DNA of 64,000 nucleotides from Bacteroidaceae bacterium (GTDB lineage Bacteria; Bacteroidota; Bacteroidia; Bacteroidales; Bacteroidaceae), in assembly GCA_017646665.1 (NCBI GenBank), contig JAGCMB010000010.1, positions 1-64,000 of the forward strand, written 5' to 3'. Of this stretch, positions 7,991 to 16,493 are shown one piece after another (the stretch's first letter is position 1; each line of letters starts with the position of its first letter). The notes beneath the pieces were generated by a model. It made no database searches, had not been told where the DNA came from, and saw only the letters and a program-made list of their open reading frames with translations. A program made the position numbers and the translations under genes.

Positions 7991-9526
7991 TTAATATACG
8001 TTCAAATTTGAGAGCAATGGGCAAGCACGGCTATCGAGAATTGTTATGCGCAGTTTCTTTGCATTGTAACCGTTGCCATAGCTTTCACTTGTCTTTCCGT
8101 TCAATGGAATAATACGCTTGTAACCCACTGTTGTTGTCTGCATTGCAGGACAGAGCTCGGTCCATGATGCACCGTCGGCACTGTACTCAATCTTGAAATC
8201 CTTTATGCGCTGACCCAAGAAAACAGGCTCCTGCATAACAAGGTAACGTATTACCTGTGGGGTATCCCATGAGAGTGTTATGGTTGCTGTGAGGTTATCG
8301 TCGTTTGTACCCCAATATGTCTCCTTGTTGCCATCGGTAAGATTGGCAGCCTCATATTTTCCACCTGTACGAGTCTCGCTGACCTCAATCTTTGCGCTCT
8401 TGGCAAAATCGGTAGCAGCAGTGCTCTCGTCAAGGCCATACACAGGAACAGCCAGACGCTCATGCAGCATCTTGCCCAATTTAGTCAACTCATTCACAGT
8501 ATTGTCGGGGAGAACACCATACTGGTTTGGAGGACAGTTGAGAATGAGAGTAGCATTGCGGCCTACGGTCTCAAGATACATCTGGAAAAGACGCTCGGCG
8601 CTCTTCATCGACTCGCCCTGATGCCAGAACCAGCCGGCGCTTGTTGCCTTGGCATCGCTCTCGCCCGGATTCCAGAACCAACCGTCAATATCACCCTCTT
8701 CACGGATGACAGTCTCAGAGAGGTAGTCGGTCATTGCCCAGTTTGTCTCGCCGGCGTAACCCGACTCGTTACCAATCCAACGTGCTTCGCCACCTACACC
8801 CCACATGATACAGTTAGGAGCGATGCGGTGTACACGTGTACGCAAGTTAGGCACATCATAGTAGATTTCGGGGTCGATGTCGCGGTTGCCGCCCTCGCCA
8901 CCGTAGTAGCCGTCGCCACCACGTGCTCCGTCGAACCACATCTCGAATTGGTCCGAACCATACTCGGCCAACTCCTCGCACTGTTTCAGGAACACCTCGG
9001 TAACGTATGAGTCTTTTCCGTAGTGTGCCGAGTTACGATCCCATGGAGAGATGTAGAAGCCATACTTCATATTATGTTTGCGGCTTGCATCGGCAAACAG
9101 CTTTGGAATGTTCGCACTGCGTCCATATTCATTACCGGCATTTTTGATACTGTGTGATGTAGTAGCTGTCGGCCACAAGCAGAAACCATCGTGGTGCTTT
9201 ACAACGGCAATACCGCCGTTCATACCGGCAGCCTTGACTGCAGTAACCCACTGTTCGGGATTGGGCATAGCCTTGGGAGCATATCTTGACTCCGCTTCAT
9301 TACCGAAGCCCCACTCTGAACCAGTAAAGGTGTTCATGCCATAGTGGAAGAATGCATAGAACTCGGTCTCGTTCCACAAGAGCTGTCGGTCACTGGGTAC
9401 CGGATGCACCGGAATAGGTGCATTGTCAGGGTAAGTCGCAGTTTCGTCTTTTAGCTGAAACTGCGCTGATGCTCCGAACGGAACTATCATTCCCAACAGA
9501 AACAAAGAAGTAAAAAGTTTTTTCAT
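7991..9526 (-). CDS. GH29 alpha-L-fucosidase, copy 2
   Basis: A 511-residue secreted GH29 alpha-L-fucosidase, paralogous to the gene at 3854-5365. The two signal peptides differ by one residue up to the cleavage site. HYGMNTFTGSEWG, VVKHHDGFCLWPT, SPWDRN and the nucleophile motif EMWFDG (Asp199) sit at the same positions as in copy 1. The C-terminal F5/8 type C-like domain is kept (TDGNKETYWGTNDD), with a short insertion before it (about 360-380). Two diverged fucosidases may differ in linkage preference (Lewis, blood-group H or core types), but nothing in the sequence settles this. It is first in its operon, with the GEVED gene next; the upstream gap carries a candidate promoter whose spacer contains a 13-A tract. 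Confidence 0.92.
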   Translation of the reverse strand: MKKLFTSLFLLGMIVPFGASAQFQLKDETATYPDNAPIPVHPVPSDRQLLWNETEFYAFFHYGMNTFTGSEWGFGNEAESRYAPKAMPNPEQWVTAVKAAGMNGGIAVVKHHDGFCLWPTATTSHSIKNAGNEYGRSANIPKLFADASRKHNMKYGFYISPWDRNSAHYGKDSYVTEVFLKQCEELAEYGSDQFEMWFDGARGGDGYYGGEGGNRDIDPEIYYDVPNLRTRVHRIAPNCIMWGVGGEARWIGNESGYAGETNWAMTDYLSETVIREEGDIDGWFWNPGESDAKATSAGWFWHQGESMKSAERLFQMYLETVGRNATLILNCPPNQYGVLPDNTVNELTKLGKMLHERLAVPVYGLDESTAATDFAKSAKIEVSETRTGGKYEAANLTDGNKETYWGTNDDNLTATITLSWDTPQVIRYLVMQEPVFLGQRIKDFKIEYSADGASWTELCPAMQTTTVGYKRIIPLNGKTSESYGNGYNAKKLRITILDSRACPLLSNLNVY

Positions 9527-9593
9527 TTCATTAGGTTTAGGTTAGTTAATAAAAGTCACATTTATGATAAATGTACAGTACACACATTTTATG

Positions 9594-9625
9594 CAAAATA
9601 AAAAAAAAAAAACGACAGCAACAAA
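9594..9625 (-). promoter_or_regulatory. Promoter with poly-A spacer before GH29 copy 2
   Basis: On the minus strand TTTG (9625-9622) and TTATTTTG (9601-9594) are 20 bp apart, close to the Bacteroidetes consensus. A run of 13 A (9600-9612; T on the coding strand) fills about half of the spacer, so slippage would alter the spacing. Confidence 0.4.
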
Positions 9626-9691
9626 CTTAAATATACATAATTTATATAGCAAATACATATATTTAAATTTTTTAAATAATTTAATCGGGTT

Positions 9692-10444
9692 TCAAACAAG
9701 AGTAGCAGAAAGAACCGACAAGGCACGGCAATAAAGAGCGACATCACTCTTGCGCAACAGGACACCGGCATCGCTATGCAAATCACCGCCAACGGGCACG
9801 CAGAGCGTGAGCGACGGGATGCCATACTCGGCATAGTCCCACGATTCGTCGGGCAAGGCATTGTGCTTGAAGGCAAACTTGCCGCTGAAGGATTCGAGCG
9901 AGGAGATGATGTTATAACCCGTGAGAATGTCTATCCCCAAGTCATTCTCCAAGGTAAAGGATGCACCGCTATTCCACCCCTCGTTGGTAACATCAAGAAC
10001 AATCGCAGACTGCACCTCGCACCCCATCTGTCCAAGCGCAACAACAGCCTGTACAGCACCTTTAGAGTCACTCTCCTCGTTACCGGTGAATGCAACCACC
10101 ACATTGTCGGGCAAAGCAGCATTAATCATTGCCCACAACACGGCAGCATTGGTTAAACTATTATCAAAAGTTCCGCGCAGGCAGTCGCCCTCATCGGTGC
10201 AGAAACAGCGGTTATAGACGCAATCAATGTGTGAAGAGATAAGCAACACGCGGTCACCTTCGTGCAACGGGCGCTTGGCATAGAGCAGCACAAGCGGTTC
10301 ACGCGCAATGAGTCTATAATCGGATTTTTCAAGTATTTGCTCAATTACCGCCACCCTATCGGCAACAGTAAAATACTCACCGTTATCTTTACAGTCAACG
10401 GTGACGGCTTGCAGTATGTCGAAAAAATCTTGAGTGGGGTACAT
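9692..10444 (-). CDS. M28/M42-like zinc peptidase
   Basis: A 250-residue cytoplasmic protein with the fold signatures of dinuclear zinc aminopeptidases (MEROPS clan MH). Candidate metal ligands occur in the right order: His72 (LLISSHID), Asp94 (TFDNSLTNA), Glu122/123 (FTGNEES), Asp150 (IVLDVT) and a His in GGDLHSDAG near the C-terminus. It lacks a signal peptide. At 250 residues it is shorter than typical M28/M42 enzymes (about 300-350), so it lacks or shortens the insert domain. The 73-bp gap from the IMPACT gene upstream holds a degenerate repeat copy. The substrate is unknown; a small-peptide aminopeptidase or a non-peptide amidohydrolase of the same fold are both possible. Confidence 0.65.
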   Translation of the reverse strand: MYPTQDFFDILQAVTVDCKDNGEYFTVADRVAVIEQILEKSDYRLIAREPLVLLYAKRPLHEGDRVLLISSHIDCVYNRCFCTDEGDCLRGTFDNSLTNAAVLWAMINAALPDNVVVAFTGNEESDSKGAVQAVVALGQMGCEVQSAIVLDVTNEGWNSGASFTLENDLGIDILTGYNIISSLESFSGKFAFKHNALPDESWDYAEYGIPSLTLCVPVGGDLHSDAGVLLRKSDVALYCRALSVLSATLV

Positions 10445-10448
10445 TACT

Positions 10449-10500
10449 CCGGTTTTTGAGCGTAAATGAGGATTTTGAAGGCAAGCGTAACGCAGAGATT
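10449..10500. repeat. Degenerate copy of the 28-kb repeat
   Basis: The stretch CCGGTTTTTGAGCGTAAATG followed by AGGATTTT and, farther on, GTAACGCAG keeps the same order of words (CCGG, GTAAATGAGGATTT, TAACGCAG) as the tandem repeat units at 28279-28327 and 28437-28485. It fills the short gap between two minus-strand genes. It is probably one member of a dispersed intergenic family. Confidence 0.45.
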
Positions 10501-10517
10501 TGCTTTTTAGTCGCTTC

Positions 10518-11138
10518 CTATATTTTTTCTATTTTCAAATCATTCTTGCTTGCAATAACAAGCTTCTCATAACGTTCAACAAGGCGCGACAGGCGCGATA
10601 GCCTCATAGACAGGCGCACCAAGCAGTCATTGTCAAACACCTGCTCAACCACCTTGGGTTCCTCTTCCTTTACAATGCGCAGTACCTCGTTCAACAGCGG
10701 ATAGGAGAATTTTAGTACAATCTCACCATTTATGGTCTTTTCAATGTGAGGAACGGCCTCCAAAGCCTCGGCGGCTGCTGCACGATAGGCCACAATCAAG
10801 CCACTCGTACCTAGCTTTACACCACCGAAATAACGCACCACAATAACAATAACATTGGTCAGTTCCTTGCTGTGTATCTGCCCAAGGATGGGCTTTCCCG
10901 CAGTGCCCGATGGCTCGCCGTTATCGTTGGAACGCTCCTGGTCACCGCGCTCGCCAAGGCGATAGGCATAGCACACGTGGCGTGCATCGTAATATTTTTT
11001 CTGATACACCTCAATCCACTCTTTCACCTCCTCAATTGTTGTGACAGGAATGGCAAAAGCCAAGAATTTACTACGTTTCTCGGTGTATATGGCCTCGCCC
11101 TGCTCCTCTATTGTCTTGTATATATCGTCGGCAAGCAT
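10518..11138 (-). CDS. IMPACT (YigZ/UPF0029) family protein
   Basis: A 206-residue protein of the IMPACT family. The N-terminal domain carries the family signature NDNGEPSGTAGKPIL and VIVVRYFGGVKLGTSGL (about residues 70-120), and the C-terminal domain (about 135-200) is the DUF1949-like ferredoxin-like fold. Bacterial YigZ is a small cytoplasmic protein with proposed nucleic-acid or ribosome-linked roles; its exact reaction is not settled. The length is normal. The start codon lies 1 bp after the serC stop codon, so it is translationally linked to serC. Confidence 0.88.
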   Translation of the reverse strand: MLADDIYKTIEEQGEAIYTEKRSKFLAFAIPVTTIEEVKEWIEVYQKKYYDARHVCYAYRLGERGDQERSNDNGEPSGTAGKPILGQIHSKELTNVIVIVVRYFGGVKLGTSGLIVAYRAAAAEALEAVPHIEKTINGEIVLKFSYPLLNEVLRIVKEEEPKVVEQVFDNDCLVRLSMRLSRLSRLVERYEKLVIASKNDLKIEKI

Positions 11139-11139
11139 T

Positions 11140-12210
11140 TTAGATGTGATTTTTAAAATTCCTCATACAATCGGCAAGCGCCTGCACACCCTCCAACGGC
11201 ATTGCATTGTAGCACGATGCCCTGAAACCGCCCACAGTGCGGTGTCCTTTTATTGCCACCACGCCACGTTCGGCTGCAAAGGCTGCAAAGACATCTTCGA
11301 GTTCCTCGTAACCGGGAGCCATAACAAAGTCAATGTTCATATATGACCGGTCGTTGACAGCAGCCGTACCGTTGAAAAGCGGATTGCTGTCAATCTCGTC
11401 ATACAGCACAAGCGCACGCTCCCTCGCGCGACGTTCCATCTCCTTTACTCCACCTTGCTCCTTAACCCAGCGAAGGTTACACAGCGCAGTATATATGGGC
11501 AACGTCGGCGGCGTGTTGAACAGCGAGCCGTTGGCTATGTGCACGCGATAGTCGAGGATTGAAGGAATTTCACGCCCTACCTTGCCAAGCGCACCCTCTT
11601 TCACTATCACGAACGAAAGCCCCGACTGTGCAAGGTTCTTTTGCGCCCCACCGTATATGCAGTTGTATTTCGCCACGTCCACCGGGCGCGAAAGGATGTC
11701 GGACGACATATCTGCTATCAGCGGAACAGGCGCGTCAATATCACGTCGCAACTGCGTGCCGTATATGGTGTTGTTCGATGTAATGTGAAGATAATCGGCA
11801 TCGGCAGGAATGGTAAAACTCCTTGGAATATAACTAAAAGCCTTGTCGGCCGACGATGCCACCTCAACCACCTCGCCAAACAGCCTTGCCTCTTTCATTG
11901 CCTTTGAGGCCCAGGTGCCGGTGTTCAGATAAGCACCTTTCTTGTTCAGGAAATTGTACGGCACCATACAGAAGTGCATACTTGCACCACCGCCCAAAAA
12001 GAGAATCTCGTAGCCGGCAGGCACATCAAGCAGCTCCTTCAACAGGCGGCGTGCCTCGTCGAGTATGGGTTTGAATTCGGCCGAACGATGGCTAAGCTCC
12101 ATAAGCGACAGGCCAGTGGCGTTATAATCGAGTACCGCTGCCGCCGTCTGCTCCACCACTTCACGTGGCAACATTGATGGCCCGGCATTGAAATTGTATT
12201 TCTTCATCAA
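11140..12210 (-). CDS. serC: Phosphoserine aminotransferase
   Basis: A 356-residue PLP enzyme of the class V aminotransferase fold, converting 3-phosphohydroxypyruvate and glutamate to phosphoserine and 2-oxoglutarate in serine synthesis. It opens with [11 protein letters not shown], the hallmark N-terminus, and has the Lys-bearing motif [11 protein letters not shown] for PLP and the C-terminal [16 protein letters not shown]. The length is typical. In many Bacteroides serC is followed by serA; here the next gene is the IMPACT-family gene and serA must lie elsewhere. The start could be the first or second Met (MMKK). Confidence 0.95.
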   Translation of the reverse strand: MMKKYNFNAGPSMLPREVVEQTAAAVLDYNATGLSLMELSHRSAEFKPILDEARRLLKELLDVPAGYEILFLGGGASMHFCMVPYNFLNKKGAYLNTGTWASKAMKEARLFGEVVEVASSADKAFSYIPRSFTIPADADYLHITSNNTIYGTQLRRDIDAPVPLIADMSSDILSRPVDVAKYNCIYGGAQKNLAQSGLSFVIVKEGALGKVGREIPSILDYRVHIANGSLFNTPPTLPIYTALCNLRWVKEQGGVKEMERRARERALVLYDEIDSNPLFNGTAAVNDRSYMNIDFVMAPGYEELEDVFAAFAAERGVVAIKGHRTVGGFRASCYNAMPLEGVQALADCMRNFKNHI

Positions 12211-12280
12211 ATTAAGGATTCCTTATTACACTGCGAAAATACGAAAAAAGTGAAACATATCAAAACGCGCCATATAAAAC

Positions 12281-12312
12281 AAAAAAAAGAGAGGCTGCAA
12301 AAGCAGCCTCTC
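12281..12312 (-). terminator. Terminator of 169-aa barrel gene
   Basis: GAGAGGCTGC (12289-12298) and GCAGCCTCTC (12303-12312) form a hairpin with a 4-nt loop, with a long T run on the minus strand (12288-12281). It lies 28 bp past the stop codon. Confidence 0.85.
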
Positions 12313-12339
12313 AAGCTATTCAGTAATCTTACGATTCAA

Positions 12340-12849
12340 TTAGAACTTGTAAGTTACACCGGCCATAAGATATGCACCAGAAATCCAACCGAACTCACCG
12401 TTTACTGCGAGATCCTCAGTGAAGTACCATCTTGCACCAACTGTTGATGTCCAGCCAAGACCATAGTGGAGATATGAGTTACCCGAATCCCAGCTCTCAT
12501 AACCAAATTCGAAGCCAAGACCAACCTGTACATAAGTATCAAGCTTGTCGATGAACTGATAGTGGCAAGAAGCTACTGCACCAAGACCAATCTCATCCCA
12601 TACATAGTATGTACCGAAATCAGTAGCGTTGCTAAGAGCAGCACCAACACCTACTGACAACTGACCGTCGAACCAAGATGCTACGCAACGCTCGTAAACG
12701 AATCTCTCAGTCAAACCCCAACCGTAACCAATAGTTGCACTGATGATGTTGTCACCCTTGTCAAAAACTGGAGTTGTAACCTGTGCCTGTGCACCGTTTG
12801 CTACAAAAAGAGCAGCAACTACTGACAAAATTCCAAAAAACTTTTTCAT
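12340..12849 (-). CDS. Small outer-membrane beta-barrel protein
   Basis: A 169-residue protein with a clear signal peptide (MKKFFGILSVVAALFVANGAQAQ) and a mature part made of alternating amphipathic strands rich in Gly, Tyr and Trp. It ends in ...AGVTYKF, with the C-terminal aromatic residue typical of outer-membrane barrels. It resembles small 8-stranded porin-like proteins of Bacteroidetes; no enzyme motif is seen. It is a single gene with its own terminator and a -7-type box upstream (12915-12922). It is next to, and loosely similar in type to, the 211-residue barrel at 13133-13768. Confidence 0.6.
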   Translation of the reverse strand: MKKFFGILSVVAALFVANGAQAQVTTPVFDKGDNIISATIGYGWGLTERFVYERCVASWFDGQLSVGVGAALSNATDFGTYYVWDEIGLGAVASCHYQFIDKLDTYVQVGLGFEFGYESWDSGNSYLHYGLGWTSTVGARWYFTEDLAVNGEFGWISGAYLMAGVTYKF

Positions 12850-12914
12850 AATGTGTTTGTTTTTAAAGTTAGTAAATGTATAACTATTTTTTTAATTATT
12901 ACGTGTCAATATCA

Positions 12915-12922
12915 CAAACATA
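12915..12922 (-). promoter_or_regulatory. Candidate -7 box
   Basis: On the minus strand TATGTTTG matches TAnnTTTG, 66 bp upstream of the start codon of the 169-residue barrel. No good -33 TTTG is found at the right spacing, so support is partial. Confidence 0.35.
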
Positions 12923-13092
12923 ACAGTTGTTCAAAAACGTCGTTAAGTTTATCAAATCGAACGATGCAAAGAAATATACATTTTTTCACATATACAAAAA
13001 ATTGTATATAAAAAATCGGGCAATATAAAAATATTAACGCTTTTTTATGCTTTGACAACCGTTTTTACTCACTGGGAGTCATATTAAACCAA

Positions 13093-13120
13093 CAACTCCT
13101 TGCATCAAGACAAGGAGTTG
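13093..13120 (-). terminator. Hairpin after 211-aa barrel gene
   Basis: CAACTCCTTG (13093-13102) and CAAGGAGTTG (13111-13120) form a hairpin with an 8-nt loop 13 bp past the stop codon. The following minus-strand sequence is only moderately T-rich. Confidence 0.6.
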
Positions 13121-13132
13121 TGGCTTATTTTA

Positions 13133-13768
13133 TCAGAATCGCACACCGAATGTCAATCCTGCGGCATAATTATATCCATTGAGCGGTGTATATCCACTGT
13201 TGAGCATTATAAGACCTTGGCTATACTCCATACCCACTGTGAAGACAAAGAAGTCGAAATGTACACCAGCCATCACACCGGCATCGAAGCGGCTGCTACC
13301 GAAATTAGAGTCAAAGACATCCGATGTATACCAGCTATCCCAAATAATATCACTGCCGAACAAACCAACAGCAACATAAGGACCGGCTTTTAGTCCAAGC
13401 TTCATACCTTTAGGAAGGTCAAATTTCCACGCCAAGCACACAGGCATCTGAAGATAAGCAGCATTAAGAGTGTTTGTCCAGTTCCAAGGGTTAGAACCTT
13501 TTACAATGAAATCCATCTCGGGGATAAGGTAAAGTCCCTTCACCAAACGCCAATCATAAGAGAATGCAAATTTGTATGACGTTGCAGGATAAGCCTCTGT
13601 TCCAAGAAGATTCGAGATACCGGCACCCAATTTAATAGCAAAATTCTTGTCACGGTAAACCTTTTCAACCTCTTCTTCAGCCGCGCCATATTCCAAGAAT
13701 ATCTTTTCTTGAGCATTGATTGTCAATGTGGTCAATGCAAGCACCACTACAAGGAAAAACTTTTTCAT
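13133..13768 (-). CDS. Outer-membrane beta-barrel protein (PorT-like fold)
   Basis: A 211-residue secreted protein with a signal peptide (MKKFFLVVVLALTTLTINAQ), a short charged segment (EEEVEKVYRDK), then repeated amphipathic strands (KLGAGISNLLG, FAFSYDWRLVKGLYLIPEMDF, LKAGPYVAVGLFG) and a C-terminal LTFGVRF. This is the pattern of the outer-membrane beta-barrel domain family that includes PorT-like proteins. The function is not known. It stands alone, with a hairpin behind it and an inverted repeat TTACGGC...GCCGTAA (13799-13822) in its upstream region. Confidence 0.65.
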   Translation of the reverse strand: MKKFFLVVVLALTTLTINAQEKIFLEYGAAEEEVEKVYRDKNFAIKLGAGISNLLGTEAYPATSYKFAFSYDWRLVKGLYLIPEMDFIVKGSNPWNWTNTLNAAYLQMPVCLAWKFDLPKGMKLGLKAGPYVAVGLFGSDIIWDSWYTSDVFDSNFGSSRFDAGVMAGVHFDFFVFTVGMEYSQGLIMLNSGYTPLNGYNYAAGLTFGVRF

Positions 13769-13965
13769 AAAAAATTTTACTTTTATACATTAATTATATT
13801 ACGGCAAAGCAAAGAGCCGTAACCTTATTTATGTGCAAAGCAAAACATTTTTTTTAACATCTGCAAAAGTTTTTTAAGAAATATGCTATGTGTAGCAGAT
13901 ATTTATATGATTAGCACGATAATTCACTGCAGAGGGGTAAAAAAAATAACTAAAAACAATGCGAA

Positions 13966-15306
13966 TTATCTCATTCTCAAAGGCTGCACCACCGTCTTTA
14001 TACCCTTTATCTTCTTGCCCTCGACAGCCTTGAGCACAGCACGCATACGGTTGAGCTTGACAGCTACGTAGGAATAGTTGTCGAACACCGTGATTGTACC
14101 CACCTCATCGGGGCGCAGGCCACCTATTTTAATGAAGAAACCGGCGAGGTCGCCACGACTGATTTTGTCGCGCTTGCCCTTACCCACATACAACACAGTC
14201 CATTCGGGCGCAGGAGGCAGCACCGGGCGTTTAGGAAGCAGGAATTCTTCAAGACCATCGGGAACAAAATCGGGCAACGACTTGTTTTCGAAAGCAATGA
14301 GATAGACATTACCACCCGACTCCCAACGTGCTGTTCGACCATTGCGGTGAGTAAAGATTTCGGCAGACAGTGCGCGTTGATAATGCACTATATGACGCAC
14401 ATCCTTTATATCGAGTCCGCGCGCAGCAAGGTCGGTACTTACCAGAATATTTGAACAGCCGGCTGTGAAACGATAGAGCGACAGCTCGCGCTCTTTTTGT
14501 TCCATAGCTCCGTGATAACCAATTGAATGAAGTCCGGCCTTCTTAAGACAGGACTGAACCTCGTCGACAGTTTCGCGGAAATTACAGAACACAATGGCAG
14601 GCTCACCACCAAAGGAGCAGAGCAACGAAACAAGACTCTCCAAGCGTCTATCGGGGGTGGTTGTAAGGGTGTAGAAGCTGGTGCGCACAGCCGGTTGTTC
14701 ACCACCACCACGAAAATCGAGTTTCTCGACATCTACGGCACCGGCAAACTGCGGAATTTCGTCGGCATCGGTAGCCGAGAGCAGAAATCGCGATGTTGCA
14801 TTGGGCAGAGCCTCGACAAGTTTGGACATCTCGTCACGAAAGCCCATTTCAAGGCATTTATCAAATTCATCAATCACCAGCAACGAACATTTGTCTACCG
14901 CGAACGATGAACGGCCAAGATGGTCGAGCAGACGACCGGGAGTACCCACAATGACCGCCGGCGAAGCACCGCTGAGCGATGCTATCTCCTGTTCCAACGG
15001 ACGGCCACCATAAAAAGCAGCAATATGATAAGGTGTTGCCATTGAGCGCCACACCTCAAAGACCTGCTTTGCAAGCTCACGCGTTGGGAGCACAACTATC
15101 GCCTGCACGCTCTTTTCGTCAAAGGAAAGCCTTTCGAGCAAAGGCAACAGAAAGGCAAGTGTCTTTCCTGTTCCTGTCGGCGACAATAGCACCATACTGT
15201 TATTTGCGCGACAGTGTTCAACCGCCGCACTCTGCATTGAATTAAGTTCATCAATACCAAGTTTACCTAACGCAATGCGCTGAATTTTATTTAAATTTCC
15301 GTTCAT
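13966..15306 (-). CDS. DEAD-box-type RNA helicase, DbpA-like
   Basis: A 446-residue superfamily 2 RNA helicase. Motifs in order are motif I SPTGTGKT (about 42-49), PTRELAKQ, GTPGR, motif II DEFD (146-149) in place of DEAD, motif III SAT, STDLAARGLDI, and motif VI HRNGRTAR. The C-terminal 75 residues (from about PEWTVLYVGKGKRDKISRGD) match the DbpA RNA-binding domain, which in E. coli DbpA binds 23S rRNA hairpin 92. This suggests a role in large-subunit assembly. The changed motif II keeps the Asp-Glu pair needed for Mg-ATP and so may still be active. A -7-type box lies at 15325-15332. It could be named dbpA by domain match, but orthology is not shown. Confidence 0.85.
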   Translation of the reverse strand: MNGNLNKIQRIALGKLGIDELNSMQSAAVEHCRANNSMVLLSPTGTGKTLAFLLPLLERLSFDEKSVQAIVVLPTRELAKQVFEVWRSMATPYHIAAFYGGRPLEQEIASLSGASPAVIVGTPGRLLDHLGRSSFAVDKCSLLVIDEFDKCLEMGFRDEMSKLVEALPNATSRFLLSATDADEIPQFAGAVDVEKLDFRGGGEQPAVRTSFYTLTTTPDRRLESLVSLLCSFGGEPAIVFCNFRETVDEVQSCLKKAGLHSIGYHGAMEQKERELSLYRFTAGCSNILVSTDLAARGLDIKDVRHIVHYQRALSAEIFTHRNGRTARWESGGNVYLIAFENKSLPDFVPDGLEEFLLPKRPVLPPAPEWTVLYVGKGKRDKISRGDLAGFFIKIGGLRPDEVGTITVFDNYSYVAVKLNRMRAVLKAVEGKKIKGIKTVVQPLRMR

Positions 15307-15324
15307 ACAACCCTGAGATTACAT

Positions 15325-15332
15325 CAAATTTA
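15325..15332 (-). promoter_or_regulatory. Candidate -7 box of helicase gene
   Basis: On the minus strand TAAATTTG matches TAnnTTTG and lies 19 bp before the start codon. No TTTG is found at the usual -33 distance. Confidence 0.35.
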
Positions 15333-15838
15333 TCCATTTTTGACAGTCTTTAGACATTCAGTCAAACCACAATACCGCAAACTATTGATAACAAATATTT
15401 TATCCATATCATTTACCATTAAACAACAGCACGCTCCAATATTCATAAAAAACCGCAAATCAAGCGCGAATATTAAAACATCACAATCAACAAAACACTG
15501 TTCGCCACACCAAACATCAATAATATATATCATTGATATTATGTGGATTAAAAATAAAAATATCGCTTGCACATATATCAACATATAAAAAATTGACATA
15601 GAAAATCAAAAGAACAGCCCGGTAAATGAAAAATCAAGCCACAAAACACAATTTCCTCAATTTTGCACAAGGCCTGTTCCGGCTGTTGCAAACAAGGATG
15701 CGACTATTTGATTTTCACAGAGCCACTGCCCGGTATTCCGTTCTGCAAAACTAACCATTCTGTGCCAATTGACGAAGTGAGTGCGACAAAAATTTCAAAT
15801 TCTGCCATTATGACACCCATTATCACGTAAAAAAGAGG

Positions 15839-15875
15839 TATCTTTGCCACAAACTCTGCCAAAACCGCTTTGGCA
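15839..15875 (+). promoter_or_regulatory. grpE promoter with overlapping palindrome
   Basis: TATCTTTG (15839-15846) fits the Bacteroidetes -7 box. Just downstream, at the expected transcription start, lies the palindrome TGCCAAAACCGCTTTGGCA (15857-15875; 7-bp arms), placed where a repressor would block initiation. It does not match the CIRCE element of HrcA. The link to heat-shock control is an inference from the genes served. Confidence 0.45.
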
Positions 15876-15914
15876 AACTATTTGTTAATAACAACAGTAG
15901 AAAACATTTGAACT

Positions 15915-16484
15915 ATGAGCGAAAAAGATAAAGAAATTTTGGACGATATCGTCAACGAGAACGAGAACAACGTCAACGGGGAAGAGTGCGGAGAGCAAGA
16001 GAGCGTAGAGCTCACTGCCGAGGAGAAGCTACAGAAAGAGCTTGACGAAGCAAATGAGAAAATAGTCACACTCGAGGATAAATATTTGCGTCAGGTTGCC
16101 GAATTCGACAACTACCGCAAGCGCACTGTAAAGGAAAAGGCTGAACTGATAAAGAATGGCGGTGAGCGTGCCATTGAATCCATACTGCCGGTACTTGACG
16201 ACTTTGAAAGAGCACTTGCAAATATGTCAAAGGACGAAAGTGCCGCAGAGATTATGACCGGTGTAGAACTGATATACAACAAATTTGTGGGCATCCTCAA
16301 GCAAAACGGCTTACAGAAGATTGAAACAGAAGGTGCAGACTTCGACACCGATTTCCACGAGGCAATAGCAATCATTCCGGCACCGAGCGAGGAGTTGAAG
16401 GGCAAGGTTCTTGATTGTGTACAGACAGGTTATACACTAAACGATAAAGTAATACGCCACGCAAAGGTTGCTGTCGGCGAATAA
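15915..16484 (+). CDS. grpE: Nucleotide exchange factor GrpE
   Basis: A 189-residue cytoplasmic cochaperone that releases ADP from DnaK. It has an acidic, Glu/Asn-rich N-terminal stretch (1-45), a long coiled-coil helix (about 45-100; LRQVAEFDNYRKRTVKEK is the usual core), and the C-terminal beta domain ending NDKVIRHAKVAVGE, the family signature. The length is typical. It starts the grpE-dnaJ-folC group, and dnaJ follows after 9 bp. dnaK is not in the window, as is common in this phylum. Confidence 0.96.
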   Translation: MSEKDKEILDDIVNENENNVNGEECGEQESVELTAEEKLQKELDEANEKIVTLEDKYLRQVAEFDNYRKRTVKEKAELIKNGGERAIESILPVLDDFERALANMSKDESAAEIMTGVELIYNKFVGILKQNGLQKIETEGADFDTDFHEAIAIIPAPSEELKGKVLDCVQTGYTLNDKVIRHAKVAVGE

Positions 16485-16493
16485 TGAACAGAT

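Larger units (their letters stand above)
15307..15914. other. Intergenic region between helicase and grpE
   Basis: About 600 bp between divergent genes. The part near the helicase (15307-15600) is AT-rich, and the short open frames there have no coding character. The grpE-proximal part holds a -7 box (15839-15846) and a 19-bp palindrome (15857-15875). No RNA gene is recognised. It is long for this compact genome, so a small RNA or extended heat-shock control region is possible. Confidence 0.5.

Noticed and set aside
15330..15599. Small open frames in the helicase-grpE gap
   Set aside because: They are low-complexity, present on both strands and lack any recognisable start or family feature.
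15760..15875. Sigma-54 promoter before grpE
   Set aside because: A TGGCAC-like word is present on the minus strand but the matching TTGC at the fixed distance is absent.
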